Part shown: positions 54,861 through 63,316 of the stretch, one piece after another | How the letters are laid out: each line of letters begins with the position of its first letter | Numbering within the stretch: the stretch's first letter is position 1 | Assembly (NCBI RefSeq): GCF_900142145.1 | Contig: NZ_FQZV01000013.1 | Span: forward strand, 1-64,000 | Source: Geosporobacter subterraneus DSM 17957 | Lineage (GTDB): Bacteria; Bacillota; Clostridia; Peptostreptococcales; Thermotaleaceae | Length of the DNA stretch: 64,000 nt | Direction of reading: 5' to 3' | The notes under the pieces: generated by a model | Databases searched by the model: none | Told to the model about the DNA's origin: nothing | What the model saw: only the letters and a program-made list of their open reading frames with translations | Translations under genes and position numbers: made by a program

Positions 54861-55967
54861 CTACAATAAGTTGCCAGACTCCCTTCCATTTTTTGTTGAA
54901 GACGTATTTTGATTTTCTGATGCAGCATATTTGTTTAACTTCGCTCTAATCCCTTCATAAATATCAGGATAAGATCGATCTGTTAGAATCTCTATCCCCT
55001 CTTCGATACTAGATACAGGGTAAATGTGAAAAAGACCTTTTTGAACTGCATCGATCACATCGTCTTTTAACACTAAATCCTCCACATTTTGATAAGGTAT
55101 CATAACCCCTTGATCTCCTGTGAGTCCAAAGTAACTGCAAATATCAAAAAATCCCTCAATTTTTTCCGTTACACCTCCCACCGGCTGAACCTCGCCTTTT
55201 TGGTTTACTGAACCGGTTACTGCGATATACTGCTTGAGAGGTACATCTCCTAAACTGGATAGCAGCGCATATAACTCCGTGCTAGAGGCACTATCCCCAT
55301 CTACACCCCCGTAAGATTGTTCAAAACAGATCTTTCCTGTAAGGGACAAAGGCGCTTCTTGGGCGAATCTTTCGTTTAAATATCCTTCTAGAATCATTAC
55401 ACCCTTGTCATGAATGCTGCCGCTCATTTCTACTTCCCGTTCGATATTGATAACGCCTTTATGCCCTATAAATGTTGTAGCTGTGATTACCGATGGTTTT
55501 CCAAACACATGATCTCCTAAATTTATTACTGACAGTCCATTAATTCTCCCGATTTTTCTGTCCCGGATATCAATAATTATTTTTTTAGTTTTATACATCT
55601 CCAACATTCTATCTTCTAACATATTGTTTCTATATATCTTCTCATCATAGGCTTTTTTAATGTGTCTGTCGCAAATATATGGCTCACGCTCTACCTCTGC
55701 CCACACATCAGCTTCGATGAGCAGCTCCGCTATCTTGCTAAACTGGGTTGACAATTTCTTCTGACTGCCTGCAATTCTGCTGCAATACTCAACCACCTTT
55801 GCAACACCGGTAGTATCCAGGTGTCTGATATTTTTTTTCTTGCAGTAATAACTAATAAACTGGGCAATACTCAATTCGTTTTCCTCTCCAGTATCCATCC
55901 GGTCATCAAAATCCACTTTTATTTTAAACAGCTTTTCAAATTCTTCATCCAATGTATAGAGCAGTCG
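54861..55967 (-). pseudogene. Lon-related ATP-dependent protease, C-terminal part (gene interrupted by insertion)
   Basis: From the junction RLL the frame runs 365 residues. It starts in the AAA+ domain (YTLDEEFEKLFKIKVDFDDRM), then has the Lon protease domain with the Ser in GGVDGDSASSTEL and the Lys in TGSVNQKGEVQPVGGVTEKI. The N-terminal part is at 59527-60815, on the other side of a recombinase cassette. Joined at the shared octamer, the two parts give one 795-residue protein, the normal length of LonB-type clostridial Lon relatives. In the interrupted state an ATG in the element arm (55973) could start a fragment, but with no visible ribosome site. Not decayed: no internal stops. Confidence 0.92.
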
Positions 55968-55978
55968 CCACATTCAGT
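55960..55978. other. Left attachment junction (attL/attR type) of the recombinase element
   Basis: The octamer AGCAGTCG at 55960-55967 is identical to 59527-59534. Left of it is protease-gene sequence; right of it is CC and then the arm ACATTCAGT (55970-55978), complement of the arm at the other junction. The predicted crossover dinucleotide is GT at 55964-55965. Confidence 0.88.
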
Positions 55979-55980
55979 CT

Positions 55981-57561
55981 TTAGAGAATAGGATTGTATT
56001 CATTATCATTTAAATCTGTATCCCGGAATCTATAGTGGAGCTTAACGACCTTCTCTCCCCTATTCTTATATTCATGCACTATGATCACTTCAATCAATCT
56101 GTCGACGATTTCACTTGAAATGTTTTCTATACAAAAAATTCTTTCAATTTGTCTAAAGGGTTCCTCTTCCCATTGCTTCATACACCTGTTTATTTCTGTA
56201 CATTGTTTATCTAACTGATCCTTTTTTTTTAGTAAGGATATTTGCTTATCTTGAATTTCATTTGAAAATGTCAGAAAAAGTTCTTTGGATATATGTCCTT
56301 CTAACCGGTCACAATATAACTTTTTAAGTTTTCCTTCCGCCTTTTTATATTGCTCTTCTATCTCTGCCAGATTCTTTTGAATACCCTCTTTTTTTATATT
56401 CAGGGCGAGATTCTTTAGGCTCCATAACCTGCCTATCTCTAAGTTTTTACAGCATGCTTGGATATCTACTCTGATTTGTTCCAGTAAGAAATCCTCTTTA
56501 ATGCTATGGGCGGTACATTGCTTCCCTTTTTGTGCATTTACGCATCGATATTCCTGATATTTTTTTTGATATCCCATCCCACTGCCGCAATCGCCGCATA
56601 GGATTTTACCGCTAAATAGTTGACTACTCCTGCTACCTTTTTGTCCTGTCCCACTTCTGGCCACCCTCAGTTCTTGTGCCTTCATATAAATATCTTTAGA
56701 TACAATTCCTTGGAATTCTCCGCTATATATCCAGTTTTCCGGTGGAAGCTTTATGGTTTTTTTAAGCTTGTAGCTGATTTTTTTGTATTGACCTTGCACC
56801 ATCATTCCACCGTACTTTGGATTGGTTAAGATTGATTTGACCCCGTTTACATTCCACTGATATCCTTTGGCAAGTGGAAAATCAATAAGTGCAGCAGGAG
56901 AAGGGATTTTCTTATCATTCAGATAGCTTGCAATCCTGGAATATCCCCAACCGTCTAAGTACATCTGAAATATCTCTTTAACAGTCTCCGTTGTTTCATC
57001 CTCTGCAGGCACTAACCGAATGGTTTTTTGTCCCTTGTCCTCTACAATTTCTTTTACATATCCGTAAGGAGCTTTTGAGCCAATGTAACTACCCCGGGTC
57101 ATTCTTTGCTTTAACCCGTCCCGGCTTTTTCTGGAGCAATCTTTAATATACATTTCATTGAGTACATTTTTGAAAGGTACGATATCATTGATTTCATGAA
57201 TAGTATCTACATTATCCAGTACTGAAACAAATCTAATGTTGTTTATTTTAAAGTAATCTTCCAGGTAATATCCCGCCTGTACATAATTTCTCCCAAAACG
57301 GGATAAATCTCTGGTCAGAACCATATTTATCTTTCCTTGTTCAATACATTTTTTCATCTCGTCAAATTCATCCCTATTAAAAGTAGCACCGGATATTCCA
57401 TAGTCTTGGAAAATTTGTACCAACTTGTATTGTTCTATGCCTTTTTCATTGTTAGTCCGAATCCATTCTTCGAGACTTTGAATTTGTGCCTGTATGGAGT
57501 CTTTCTGCTCGTCTTTCGTAGTAGAAACTCTTGCATAAATACCTACATACCACGTTTTCAT
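55981..57561 (-). CDS. Large serine recombinase (site-specific integrase/excisionase)
   Basis: A 526-residue recombinase. Residues 1-150 are the resolvase catalytic domain with nucleophile Ser13 in IYARVSTTKDEQ, QIQSLEEWI, and the arginine motif LTRDLSRFGRNYVQAGYYLE. Residues 165-280 fit the recombinase domain, 295-355 the zinc ribbon (CGDCGSGMGYQKKYQEYRC with a later Cys), then a charged coiled-coil to about 470. Its stop codon is 3 bp from the attachment arm. It starts by ATGA overlap with a 44-codon gene. It should catalyse recombination between the two junctions of this element. Confidence 0.95.
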   Translation of the reverse strand: MKTWYVGIYARVSTTKDEQKDSIQAQIQSLEEWIRTNNEKGIEQYKLVQIFQDYGISGATFNRDEFDEMKKCIEQGKINMVLTRDLSRFGRNYVQAGYYLEDYFKINNIRFVSVLDNVDTIHEINDIVPFKNVLNEMYIKDCSRKSRDGLKQRMTRGSYIGSKAPYGYVKEIVEDKGQKTIRLVPAEDETTETVKEIFQMYLDGWGYSRIASYLNDKKIPSPAALIDFPLAKGYQWNVNGVKSILTNPKYGGMMVQGQYKKISYKLKKTIKLPPENWIYSGEFQGIVSKDIYMKAQELRVARSGTGQKGSRSSQLFSGKILCGDCGSGMGYQKKYQEYRCVNAQKGKQCTAHSIKEDFLLEQIRVDIQACCKNLEIGRLWSLKNLALNIKKEGIQKNLAEIEEQYKKAEGKLKKLYCDRLEGHISKELFLTFSNEIQDKQISLLKKKDQLDKQCTEINRCMKQWEEEPFRQIERIFCIENISSEIVDRLIEVIIVHEYKNRGEKVVKLHYRFRDTDLNDNEYNPIL

Positions 57562-57692
57562 TGCTGCTCAGGATCCTCTATCCATTGATTTTTACCTTTT
57601 ATCATCTCCTCCAAAATTATTTTGCCGAGTATTTCATTTAAATCTCCTTCTCCGTATAGGCGTATGACCTTAATCTCCTCAGATTTCCCCAT
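57558..57692 (-). CDS. 44-residue protein coupled to the serine recombinase; candidate directionality factor
   Basis: Starts at ATG 57692 behind a strong AAAGGAGG seven bases upstream and ends in TGA that overlaps the recombinase ATG (ATGA, 57561-57558). The translation begins MGKSEEIKVIRLYGEGD and is charged and partly helical, ending KNQWIEDPEQQ. The ribosome site and coupling argue that it is real. Small proteins next to large serine recombinases can be recombination directionality factors; nothing in the sequence proves that here. I recognise no family. Confidence 0.75.
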   Translation of the reverse strand: MGKSEEIKVIRLYGEGDLNEILGKIILEEMIKGKNQWIEDPEQQ

Positions 57693-57734
57693 CAAAAATC
57701 CTCCTTTCCTTATTCTAAATTTATGAGAATTGTT

Positions 57735-57826
57735 CAAGAAGTATTATTCAGATTCATCTGAATAATAGATTTTCTGAATAATTTATACCTATTAACGTCA
57801 ATACTATAAGAAGTATTATTTAGTGC
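57735..57826. promoter_or_regulatory. Inverted and direct repeats in the recombinase-symporter spacer, possible operators
   Basis: TATTATTCAGA (57742-57752) and its perfect complement TCTGAATAATA (57757-57767) are separated by TTCA. A further half-site TCTGAATAA follows near 57773, and AGAAGTATTATT-AG recurs around 57737 and 57809. The gap 57693-58001 separates divergent genes, so these repeats are placed to control either the recombinase or the symporter. Confidence 0.6.
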
Positions 57827-57915
57827 TAGTACATACATTAGAGGTTTATTGGCACTCTAGTCATTGAAGGAATGAATCTTCTAATCTGAAATGTTACAAA
57901 AATGAAAAAATATTA

Positions 57916-57944
57916 TTGATTCTTTTCCAAAAACGTAGTATGAT
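57916..57944 (+). promoter_or_regulatory. Promoter of the amino-acid symporter gene
   Basis: TTGATT at 57916-57921, a 17-base spacer, and TATGAT at 57939-57944 on the plus strand, about 58 bases before the chosen start codon. A good sigma-A match. Confidence 0.75.
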
Positions 57945-58001
57945 TAACTTAATATTTTTTAATAACTTTATAAAAATTTTAACATTATGGAGGTGGAGTT
58001 A

Positions 58002-59453
58002 ATGGCTCAATTGGTCGACTCACTAAATGGTATTTTGTGGAGTCAAGCACTTATCTATCTATGTTTAGGGGTGGGTTTATACTTCTCTGTTGTAACCCGA
58101 TTCCTGCAAGTTCGTCACATTAAAGACATGGTAAAACTCCTATTTGGAGGCGGCAGTTCAGAAGCCGGGGTATCTTCTTTCCAAGCTTTCTCTCTTGCAG
58201 TTTCCGGTCGTGTAGGTACTGGTAATATCGCCGGTGTTGCCACCGCTATCGCAATGGGTGGTCCTGGTGCAGTGTTCTGGATGTGGGCAATCGCTTTCCT
58301 AGGTGCAGGCTCAGCTTTCATTGAATCCGTACTTGCTCAGATCTACAAAGAAGAGGTAGATGGCGAGTATCGTGGAGGTCCTCAATACTATATCGAAAAA
58401 GGTATGGGTATGAGATGGTATGCATTAATATTCGCAGTTTCTACAGTTATCGCAATGGGCTTCTTCTTACCGGGTGTACAATCTAATAGTATTGCTGCCG
58501 GTGTACAAAACGCATTTGGTGTAGATCCTATGATTACTGGTGGTATTATCGTAGCTTTACTAGGCCTTATCATCTTCGGTGGGGTTAAGCGTATCGGTAG
58601 AGCTGCAGAGTTAATCGTTCCTTTCATGGCAACTGGTTATATCTTAGTATCTATTATAATCATCGTTTTAAATATTGGACAACTTCCAGCTGTTTTAGGC
58701 TTAATCTTCAAGAGTGCATTTGCAATTGAGCCTGCTTTCGCAGGTATCATCGGTATGGCAGTATCCTGGGGTGTTAAGCGTGGTATCTACTCTAACGAAG
58801 CAGGTCAAGGTACTGGTCCAATGGCTGCTGCAGCTGCAGAAGTATCTCACCCTACGAAGCAAGGTCTTGTTCAAGCCTTCTCTGTATACGTAGATACACT
58901 GTTTGTATGTTCCGCTACAGCATTCATGATCTTAATCACAGGTTCTTATAACATTAACAATCCTGCAGGCGGTTTCTTAGTAGAGAAATTACCTGGTGTT
59001 AAGATAGGTCCTGCATTTACTCAAAAAGCTGTTGAAACATTAATGCCTAGATTTGGTGCTCCATTTGTTGCAATCGCATTGTTCTTCTTTGCATTTACAA
59101 CTTTGATGGCTTACTACTACTATGCTGAAACAAATATTGCTTATCTATTCAAGAAAGGCAATAATAGAAAATTAGCGATCAACGTACTAAGAGTTCTGTT
59201 ACTTGTATCTATCTACTACGGTGCGATCAGAACAGCTGAATTAGCATGGGGCTTAGGTGACATCGGGGTAGGATTAATGGCATGGTTGAACATCATCGCT
59301 ATCGTTATTCTTAGAAAGCCTGCATTTGATGCGCTTAAGGATTATGAAGAGCAAAAAGCTCAAGGAAAAGATCCGGTATTCGATCCAATTAAACTTGGAA
59401 TCAAAAATGCAGATTTCTGGGTAGCTAGAAATAAGCAAGCTGGTAAAAGATAA
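58002..59453 (+). CDS. Sodium:alanine/glycine symporter (AGCS family), element cargo
   Basis: A 483-residue membrane protein with about eleven membrane segments. AGCS signatures are present: SLAVSGRVGTGNIAGVATAI, GGPQYYIEKGM, and GIYSNEAGQGTGPMAAAAAE. The family imports alanine, and often glycine, with sodium. ATG 58002 is chosen because GGAGGTGG lies just before it; the ATG at 57987 is upstream of that site. The gene is oriented opposite to the recombinase and fills most of the element. The window also encodes glycine reductase, so glycine import is an attractive but unproved role. Confidence 0.93.
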   Translation: MAQLVDSLNGILWSQALIYLCLGVGLYFSVVTRFLQVRHIKDMVKLLFGGGSSEAGVSSFQAFSLAVSGRVGTGNIAGVATAIAMGGPGAVFWMWAIAFLGAGSAFIESVLAQIYKEEVDGEYRGGPQYYIEKGMGMRWYALIFAVSTVIAMGFFLPGVQSNSIAAGVQNAFGVDPMITGGIIVALLGLIIFGGVKRIGRAAELIVPFMATGYILVSIIIIVLNIGQLPAVLGLIFKSAFAIEPAFAGIIGMAVSWGVKRGIYSNEAGQGTGPMAAAAAEVSHPTKQGLVQAFSVYVDTLFVCSATAFMILITGSYNINNPAGGFLVEKLPGVKIGPAFTQKAVETLMPRFGAPFVAIALFFFAFTTLMAYYYYAETNIAYLFKKGNNRKLAINVLRVLLLVSIYYGAIRTAELAWGLGDIGVGLMAWLNIIAIVILRKPAFDALKDYEEQKAQGKDPVFDPIKLGIKNADFWVARNKQAGKR

Positions 59454-59463
59454 TTAAAATTTT

Positions 59464-59495
59464 AACCCTCCCAATAAACTTGGGAGGGTTTTTGA
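59464..59495 (+). terminator. Terminator of the symporter gene
   Basis: AACCCTCCCAA-TAAAC-TTGGGAGGGTT followed by TTT, 11 bp after the stop codon. It lies just inside the element, 23 bp from the right attachment arm. Confidence 0.88.
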
Positions 59496-59517
59496 TTGCA
59501 TATTCGATTCCCTTAAT

Positions 59518-59534
59518 ACTGAATGTAGCAGTCG
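59518..59534. other. Right attachment junction of the recombinase element
   Basis: The arm ACTGAATGT (59518-59526) is followed by the octamer AGCAGTCG (59527-59534) and then protease-gene sequence. Together with the left arm it makes ACTGAATGT-(10 bases)-ACATTCAGT. Predicted crossover dinucleotide GT at 59531-59532. Confidence 0.88.
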
Positions 59535-60815
59535 GTACAAATATGGATTTCCTATCATAATCACCTTTATATTTACATCTATAGGCTCCGGCTTCAAGGA
59601 TGCAATATCTACGATGCCTAACTGACTCCGAATACTCTCAACACTAATCTCACCGGTTTCCAAGGTTCTCTTCAGCGTATCCCATGATTGAAAGTTTTTA
59701 AGCAATTGATTCGCTTGGAGAATCAAATATCCTCCATTGGCCTTATGAATGGCACCGGGCTTTACCATCAAAAAATCGGTCTTTAAGGTACCCTGGTCAT
59801 TCTCATACTCAATCCTTCCAACTAAGTTGTTATAGGTGGGATTACATTCGATAATCACAGGTGCCCCTTCTGCGTTGCTATTGTCAACAAAAAGGTTTAC
59901 TTTATACTTTTTTACAAAGCTGTTCTCAGCCTTCCTGGTCAAAATCTCCGTTTGTTCTTCTTCTGTTAAATCAAAGTCATCAATGTTATCGATCACGTCA
60001 TTCTGTACATTTTTTAAGTATTCGACAATCCTGCTATATTCCTTATACTTGTCATACAATTCGTCCATCAATGGCTCTACAACAAAAAGGCCTATTTTAT
60101 TTTCCAGTCCCCGGATCTGTTTTTTTGCATCCCTTTCCAAGGCTTTCATTTTTCTTAATATTTCTACTGCTTTTAACTGTACGTACTCTGCTTTCTTTTC
60201 AATCATCTCTTTTTGCTCCTCATCTAAGTCCTCAAATTCCTTATCTCCTACGGCAACACCGTCAATCATAGGTGCCAGCATGAATCCGGTACTGGTATTT
60301 TTTATCATAAAGTCATTTTCTTTGCTGTACTCCGTCAATTGCTCCAATAATTGATTTCTTTCCTCCTGATACTGCTTAACGATTTCACTTTTTTGTCTCT
60401 CATAGTCTTCTCCAGAAAATGCCTTTGGAATCTCTGTCAATAAATCCTGTACCAGCAAGTTCATGTCCTCACAAAGGATCTTTCCCATCCCCGGAGGCAT
60501 ATTCAAAGCGATTGGATGACTGGGCTCCTGAAAATTATATACATAGCACCAGTCGTCAGGTATATTTTCCAGACGAGCTTTTTTTTCTACCACCTTTTGT
60601 ACGTAGCTTTTCTTACCTGTTCCTTTTACGCCTACAACAAAAATATTATATCTCAAGTTTTTTACTCGTAATCCAAATTCCATTGCTCTGACCGCTCTAT
60701 CCTGACCAATAATTCCTTCTAACGGTACTAATTCCTCCGTGGTATGAAAAGGAAATTTTTGGGGATCACACACCTTTTTTAATTTTGTATAAGGTAGTTC
60801 CCTATATCTTGCCAA
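59527..60815 (-). pseudogene. Lon-related ATP-dependent protease, N-terminal part (gene interrupted by insertion)
   Basis: From a TTG start at 60815 (AAAGGGGG upstream) 430 residues run to the junction, within VIMIGNPYLYRLL. In the current arrangement the frame continues 23 codons into the element and stops at 59454. It contains the N-terminal region with a P-loop-like GVKGTGKKSY near residue 60, a long coiled-coil insert (about 150-290), and the AAA+ block HKANGGYLILQANQLL. The AAA+ module is cut just before its sensor region, so neither half should be active alone. The continuation is at 54861-55967. Confidence 0.92.
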
Positions 60816-60898
60816 ATTAACTCCCCCTTTGCCTAAAGATCATGCTTTAATCTATTCTATTCGCTTTCTTTGTCCTTTTCTCCATGAATTTGTAGTTA

Positions 60899-60932
60899 AT
60901 AAAAAAAAGAATCCTTCTTTAGAAAGATTCTT
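60899..60932 (-). terminator. Terminator after the phosphodiesterase gene
   Basis: AAGAATC and GATTCTT frame an 11-base loop and are followed by nine T on the minus strand, overlapping the stop codon at 60931. Confidence 0.8.
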
Positions 60933-61425
60933 AAAAAAATACAAACTCACAGTGCAGCTCTTTTTCCAAGTGCAGTATTATAAAAGAATACTGTTTTTCT
61001 CTCCTTTTCGTGGTTGGTGACCCGGGGTTCAGCATTAAGACTCCCGATTTCGCCTGCAGCATAGGCTGATGACTGTGTCCAAATAGAATAATGTCTACAG
61101 CTTCTTCCCGAAAAGCATTAGAGGCCCGATCGACAGTTTTTCCCTTATCTCCATGACCGTGTAAAATTCCTATTTTGTATCCACCAATTTCTATAATACG
61201 CTTTTCCGGTAGATTTGCAACAGCTCCAATAAAATCACCATTTCCCCTCACTGCATATACAGGCCCAAATTTTTCTAGTTCCCCTAAAAAATCTTCATCT
61301 ATAATATCTCCGCAGTGAAAAATGGCGTCTGCATCAGCCAAATGATCCTGCAAAGGCTTGGGAAGGGGTTTTCCCAATTTTTTAATGTGGGTATCCGATA
61401 TTACCACAGCTTTAATTGCAATCAT
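60931..61425 (-). CDS. YfcE/MJ0936-type metallophosphodiesterase
   Basis: A 164-residue calcineurin-like phosphoesterase with all metal motifs: VVISDTHI, FHCGDIID, VRGNGD, GILHGHGDKG and LFGHSHQP. Relatives hydrolyse phosphodiesters with Mn or Ni; the physiological substrate is unknown. It overlaps the queG stop by 14 bp, so the two are co-translated. The exact start is uncertain because AGGAG sits immediately before the ATG. Confidence 0.9.
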   Translation of the reverse strand: MIAIKAVVISDTHIKKLGKPLPKPLQDHLADADAIFHCGDIIDEDFLGELEKFGPVYAVRGNGDFIGAVANLPEKRIIEIGGYKIGILHGHGDKGKTVDRASNAFREEAVDIILFGHSHQPMLQAKSGVLMLNPGSPTTKRREKQYSFIILHLEKELHCEFVFF

Positions 61426-62536
61426 CTCCTAAAAAATTCTCTATAAAGCCTTTGAGTTCTGCATCTCTTTCCCTTTTTAAATGGGTTTTCAATATGTTTT
61501 TTGCAGCTTGAGGCTCTAGAGATACGATCCCTCGCAGGGCATATTTTCGAATCATTTTGCTATCCTCAGCCAATAGTTTTTCCAGATAGGGTATTCCCTT
61601 AGGGTCTCTGCTGTTAGCAAGAGCGATAATCGCATTTCTTCGTAAAGTGTTTTTTCCACGCCATCCTGCAGCAGTGTTTTCATACTTTTCTTTAAAAGTC
61701 TGATTGTCCATGCTCAAAAGATCGACTAATTTTGGTCTACTGATAGATGGGTCTGGTAAAAACTCCCAGGTTTTTGTTTTCTTTATCTTTTGGTTATGGG
61801 GACAAACCAATTGACAGGTATCACATCCATATATCCTATTGCCTAACTTCTTACACTCTTCAGATTCTATTTCATCCTTCGTCTGTGTAATAAAGGATAA
61901 ACATTTTTTCCCTTTGAGTTTATAACCTTCCTCCAACGCACCAGCAGGACACGCTTGAATACATGCATTACAACCGGCACATGAATCCTGCAGGGGCTCA
62001 TCTTGTTCTATCTTAAAATCCACAATCCCATATCCAATAAAAACCCAAGAGCCGTATTGCCTTGTGATCAGCATATTGTTCTTACCTATCCACCCTAATC
62101 CTGCCCGTCTTGCAACAGCACGGTCAGACAAGGGCCCGGTGTCTACGAAGATTCGATATTGGAAGAAGCCTATAAGTTCTTCTATTTTTTTCATCAATAT
62201 AAGCAGCTTGTTCCGCAAAACCTCATGATAATCCTTTCCCCAGGCAGATCTGGCGATCGTTCCTCTTGCTGCGCCCTCTTCTTCACATATTTCTGATGCA
62301 TCTGTATAATAACTCATTCCTATCACAATAATCGTCTCTGCATTTTCCAATGTTAACCTCGGATCAATACGTTTTGCAATATCCTGTTCTTCAAATCCCG
62401 ATAAATACCCTTGCGCTTTACGCTCAAGAAAAATTTTCTCCAGTTCATTAAAAGGTGCGGCAGAGGTAAAGCCGATAAGATCAATACCCAGACCTCTTGC
62501 AATCTGCTTTATTTTTTCCTTTAGATCTTCCCCCAC
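61412..62536 (-). CDS. queG: Epoxyqueuosine reductase
   Basis: A 374-residue enzyme of queuosine tRNA modification. DTGPLSDRAVARRAGLGWIGKN is the cobalamin-binding region (quoted by motif VARRAGLGWIGKN), with two [4Fe-4S] clusters, CAGCNACIQACPAGAL and CDTCQLVCPHN, and C-terminal HEAT-like repeats. The enzyme depends on cobalamin, so it is a consumer of the pathway encoded at 22-45 kb. The start is GTG 62536 with GGTGGTGA upstream. Confidence 0.94.
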   Translation of the reverse strand: MGEDLKEKIKQIARGLGIDLIGFTSAAPFNELEKIFLERKAQGYLSGFEEQDIAKRIDPRLTLENAETIIVIGMSYYTDASEICEEEGAARGTIARSAWGKDYHEVLRNKLLILMKKIEELIGFFQYRIFVDTGPLSDRAVARRAGLGWIGKNNMLITRQYGSWVFIGYGIVDFKIEQDEPLQDSCAGCNACIQACPAGALEEGYKLKGKKCLSFITQTKDEIESEECKKLGNRIYGCDTCQLVCPHNQKIKKTKTWEFLPDPSISRPKLVDLLSMDNQTFKEKYENTAAGWRGKNTLRRNAIIALANSRDPKGIPYLEKLLAEDSKMIRKYALRGIVSLEPQAAKNILKTHLKRERDAELKGFIENFLGDDCN

Positions 62537-62584
62537 AAATTCACCACCATATTTTAGCTATTATACAATTAATTATAGCATGAA

Positions 62585-62603
62585 AAGCACACATGGTGTG
62601 CTT
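62585..62603 (-). terminator. Terminator after the signal peptidase gene
   Basis: AAGCACAC-CAT-GTGTGCTT followed by TTC on the minus strand, just past the stop codon at 62618. The T-tract is short. Confidence 0.65.
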
Positions 62604-62617
62604 TCATTTGGCAATCT

Positions 62618-63151
62618 TTATTTACTCGAAAAGGCTGTCATAGCCTCTATAGGCCATATTCTGTACTCTGCCTTTCCTTTTATAGATTTTACCGGTACAA
62701 ATCCAAAGCATCTGCTGTCATTACTGTCATTTCGATTATCTCCTAATACAAAAACCATATCTTCTGGAACAACGCCTGCAGTAACAGGATAGTCCCGATC
62801 CTCATATGCCTCTCCATTTGTATATTCTTCCTTAATCTCTTCACCGTTAACATAGATTTTTCCATCCAAGATCTCAAACAGATCTCCTTCTACTGCAATG
62901 ACGCGCTTGATAAACAATTCTTTCTTCCTGTCTCTAATGGGTGGGATAAAAATGACAATATCTCCCTGATTTGGCTTATGCAGCTGATATTCAAATTTAT
63001 TGATAAATAGCTTATCCTGATTATTTAAGGTAGGATACATGGACAAGCCCTGTACAATAGTAAAGCCAAATACAAATTTCTCAAAAAAGAGTCCCAGAAC
63101 GATGGCAATTAGAAAAGTTTTTATCAATCGCATTATTTCGTCAATCATCAT
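62618..63151 (-). CDS. lepB: Signal peptidase I
   Basis: About 177 residues: one N-terminal membrane segment (IKTFLIAIVLGLFFEKFVFG), then the catalytic Ser in VQGLSMYPTL, the Lys in FIKRVIAVEGD and the C-terminal box VLGDNRNDSNDSRCFG. It removes signal peptides on the outer face of the membrane. ATG 63151 is six bases after AGGA; an upstream TTG reading lacks a ribosome site. Confidence 0.94.
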   Translation of the reverse strand: MMIDEIMRLIKTFLIAIVLGLFFEKFVFGFTIVQGLSMYPTLNNQDKLFINKFEYQLHKPNQGDIVIFIPPIRDRKKELFIKRVIAVEGDLFEILDGKIYVNGEEIKEEYTNGEAYEDRDYPVTAGVVPEDMVFVLGDNRNDSNDSRCFGFVPVKSIKGKAEYRIWPIEAMTAFSSK

Positions 63152-63316
63152 ATCACGTCCTAACCAAGATCTCCTCCGTATTGTCTCCAAGGATTCAGCC
63201 TTTTATAAGGCTTACTCTACCCTCTCTAAAATTGCGATTGATTTATTATATGAATAGAGAGATGGTTTTTACGCTCAAAATGATGATTAATTTTATATAA
63301 AGTTTTCCGGAGATAC

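Larger units (their letters stand above)
55964..59531. mobile_element. 3.57-kb site-specific element inside the Lon-related gene: recombinase, 44-aa protein, amino-acid symporter
   Basis: Bounded by two copies of AGCAGTCG, one at each junction, inside an otherwise intact protease reading frame. It contains only a large serine recombinase and a 44-codon gene on the minus strand, a divergent Na+:alanine/glycine symporter on the plus strand, and a 300-bp regulatory spacer. Joining the outer flanks restores the protease frame exactly; joining the inner flanks produces a 28-bp symmetrical attP-like site. No phage structural, replication or conjugation genes are present. Confidence 0.88.

Noticed and set aside
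54861-60815. Two independent genes or a sequencing frameshift in the Lon-related protease
   Set aside because: The halves are separated by 3.57 kb of coherent recombinase and transporter genes and share an octamer at the exact break, so site-specific insertion is the simpler explanation.
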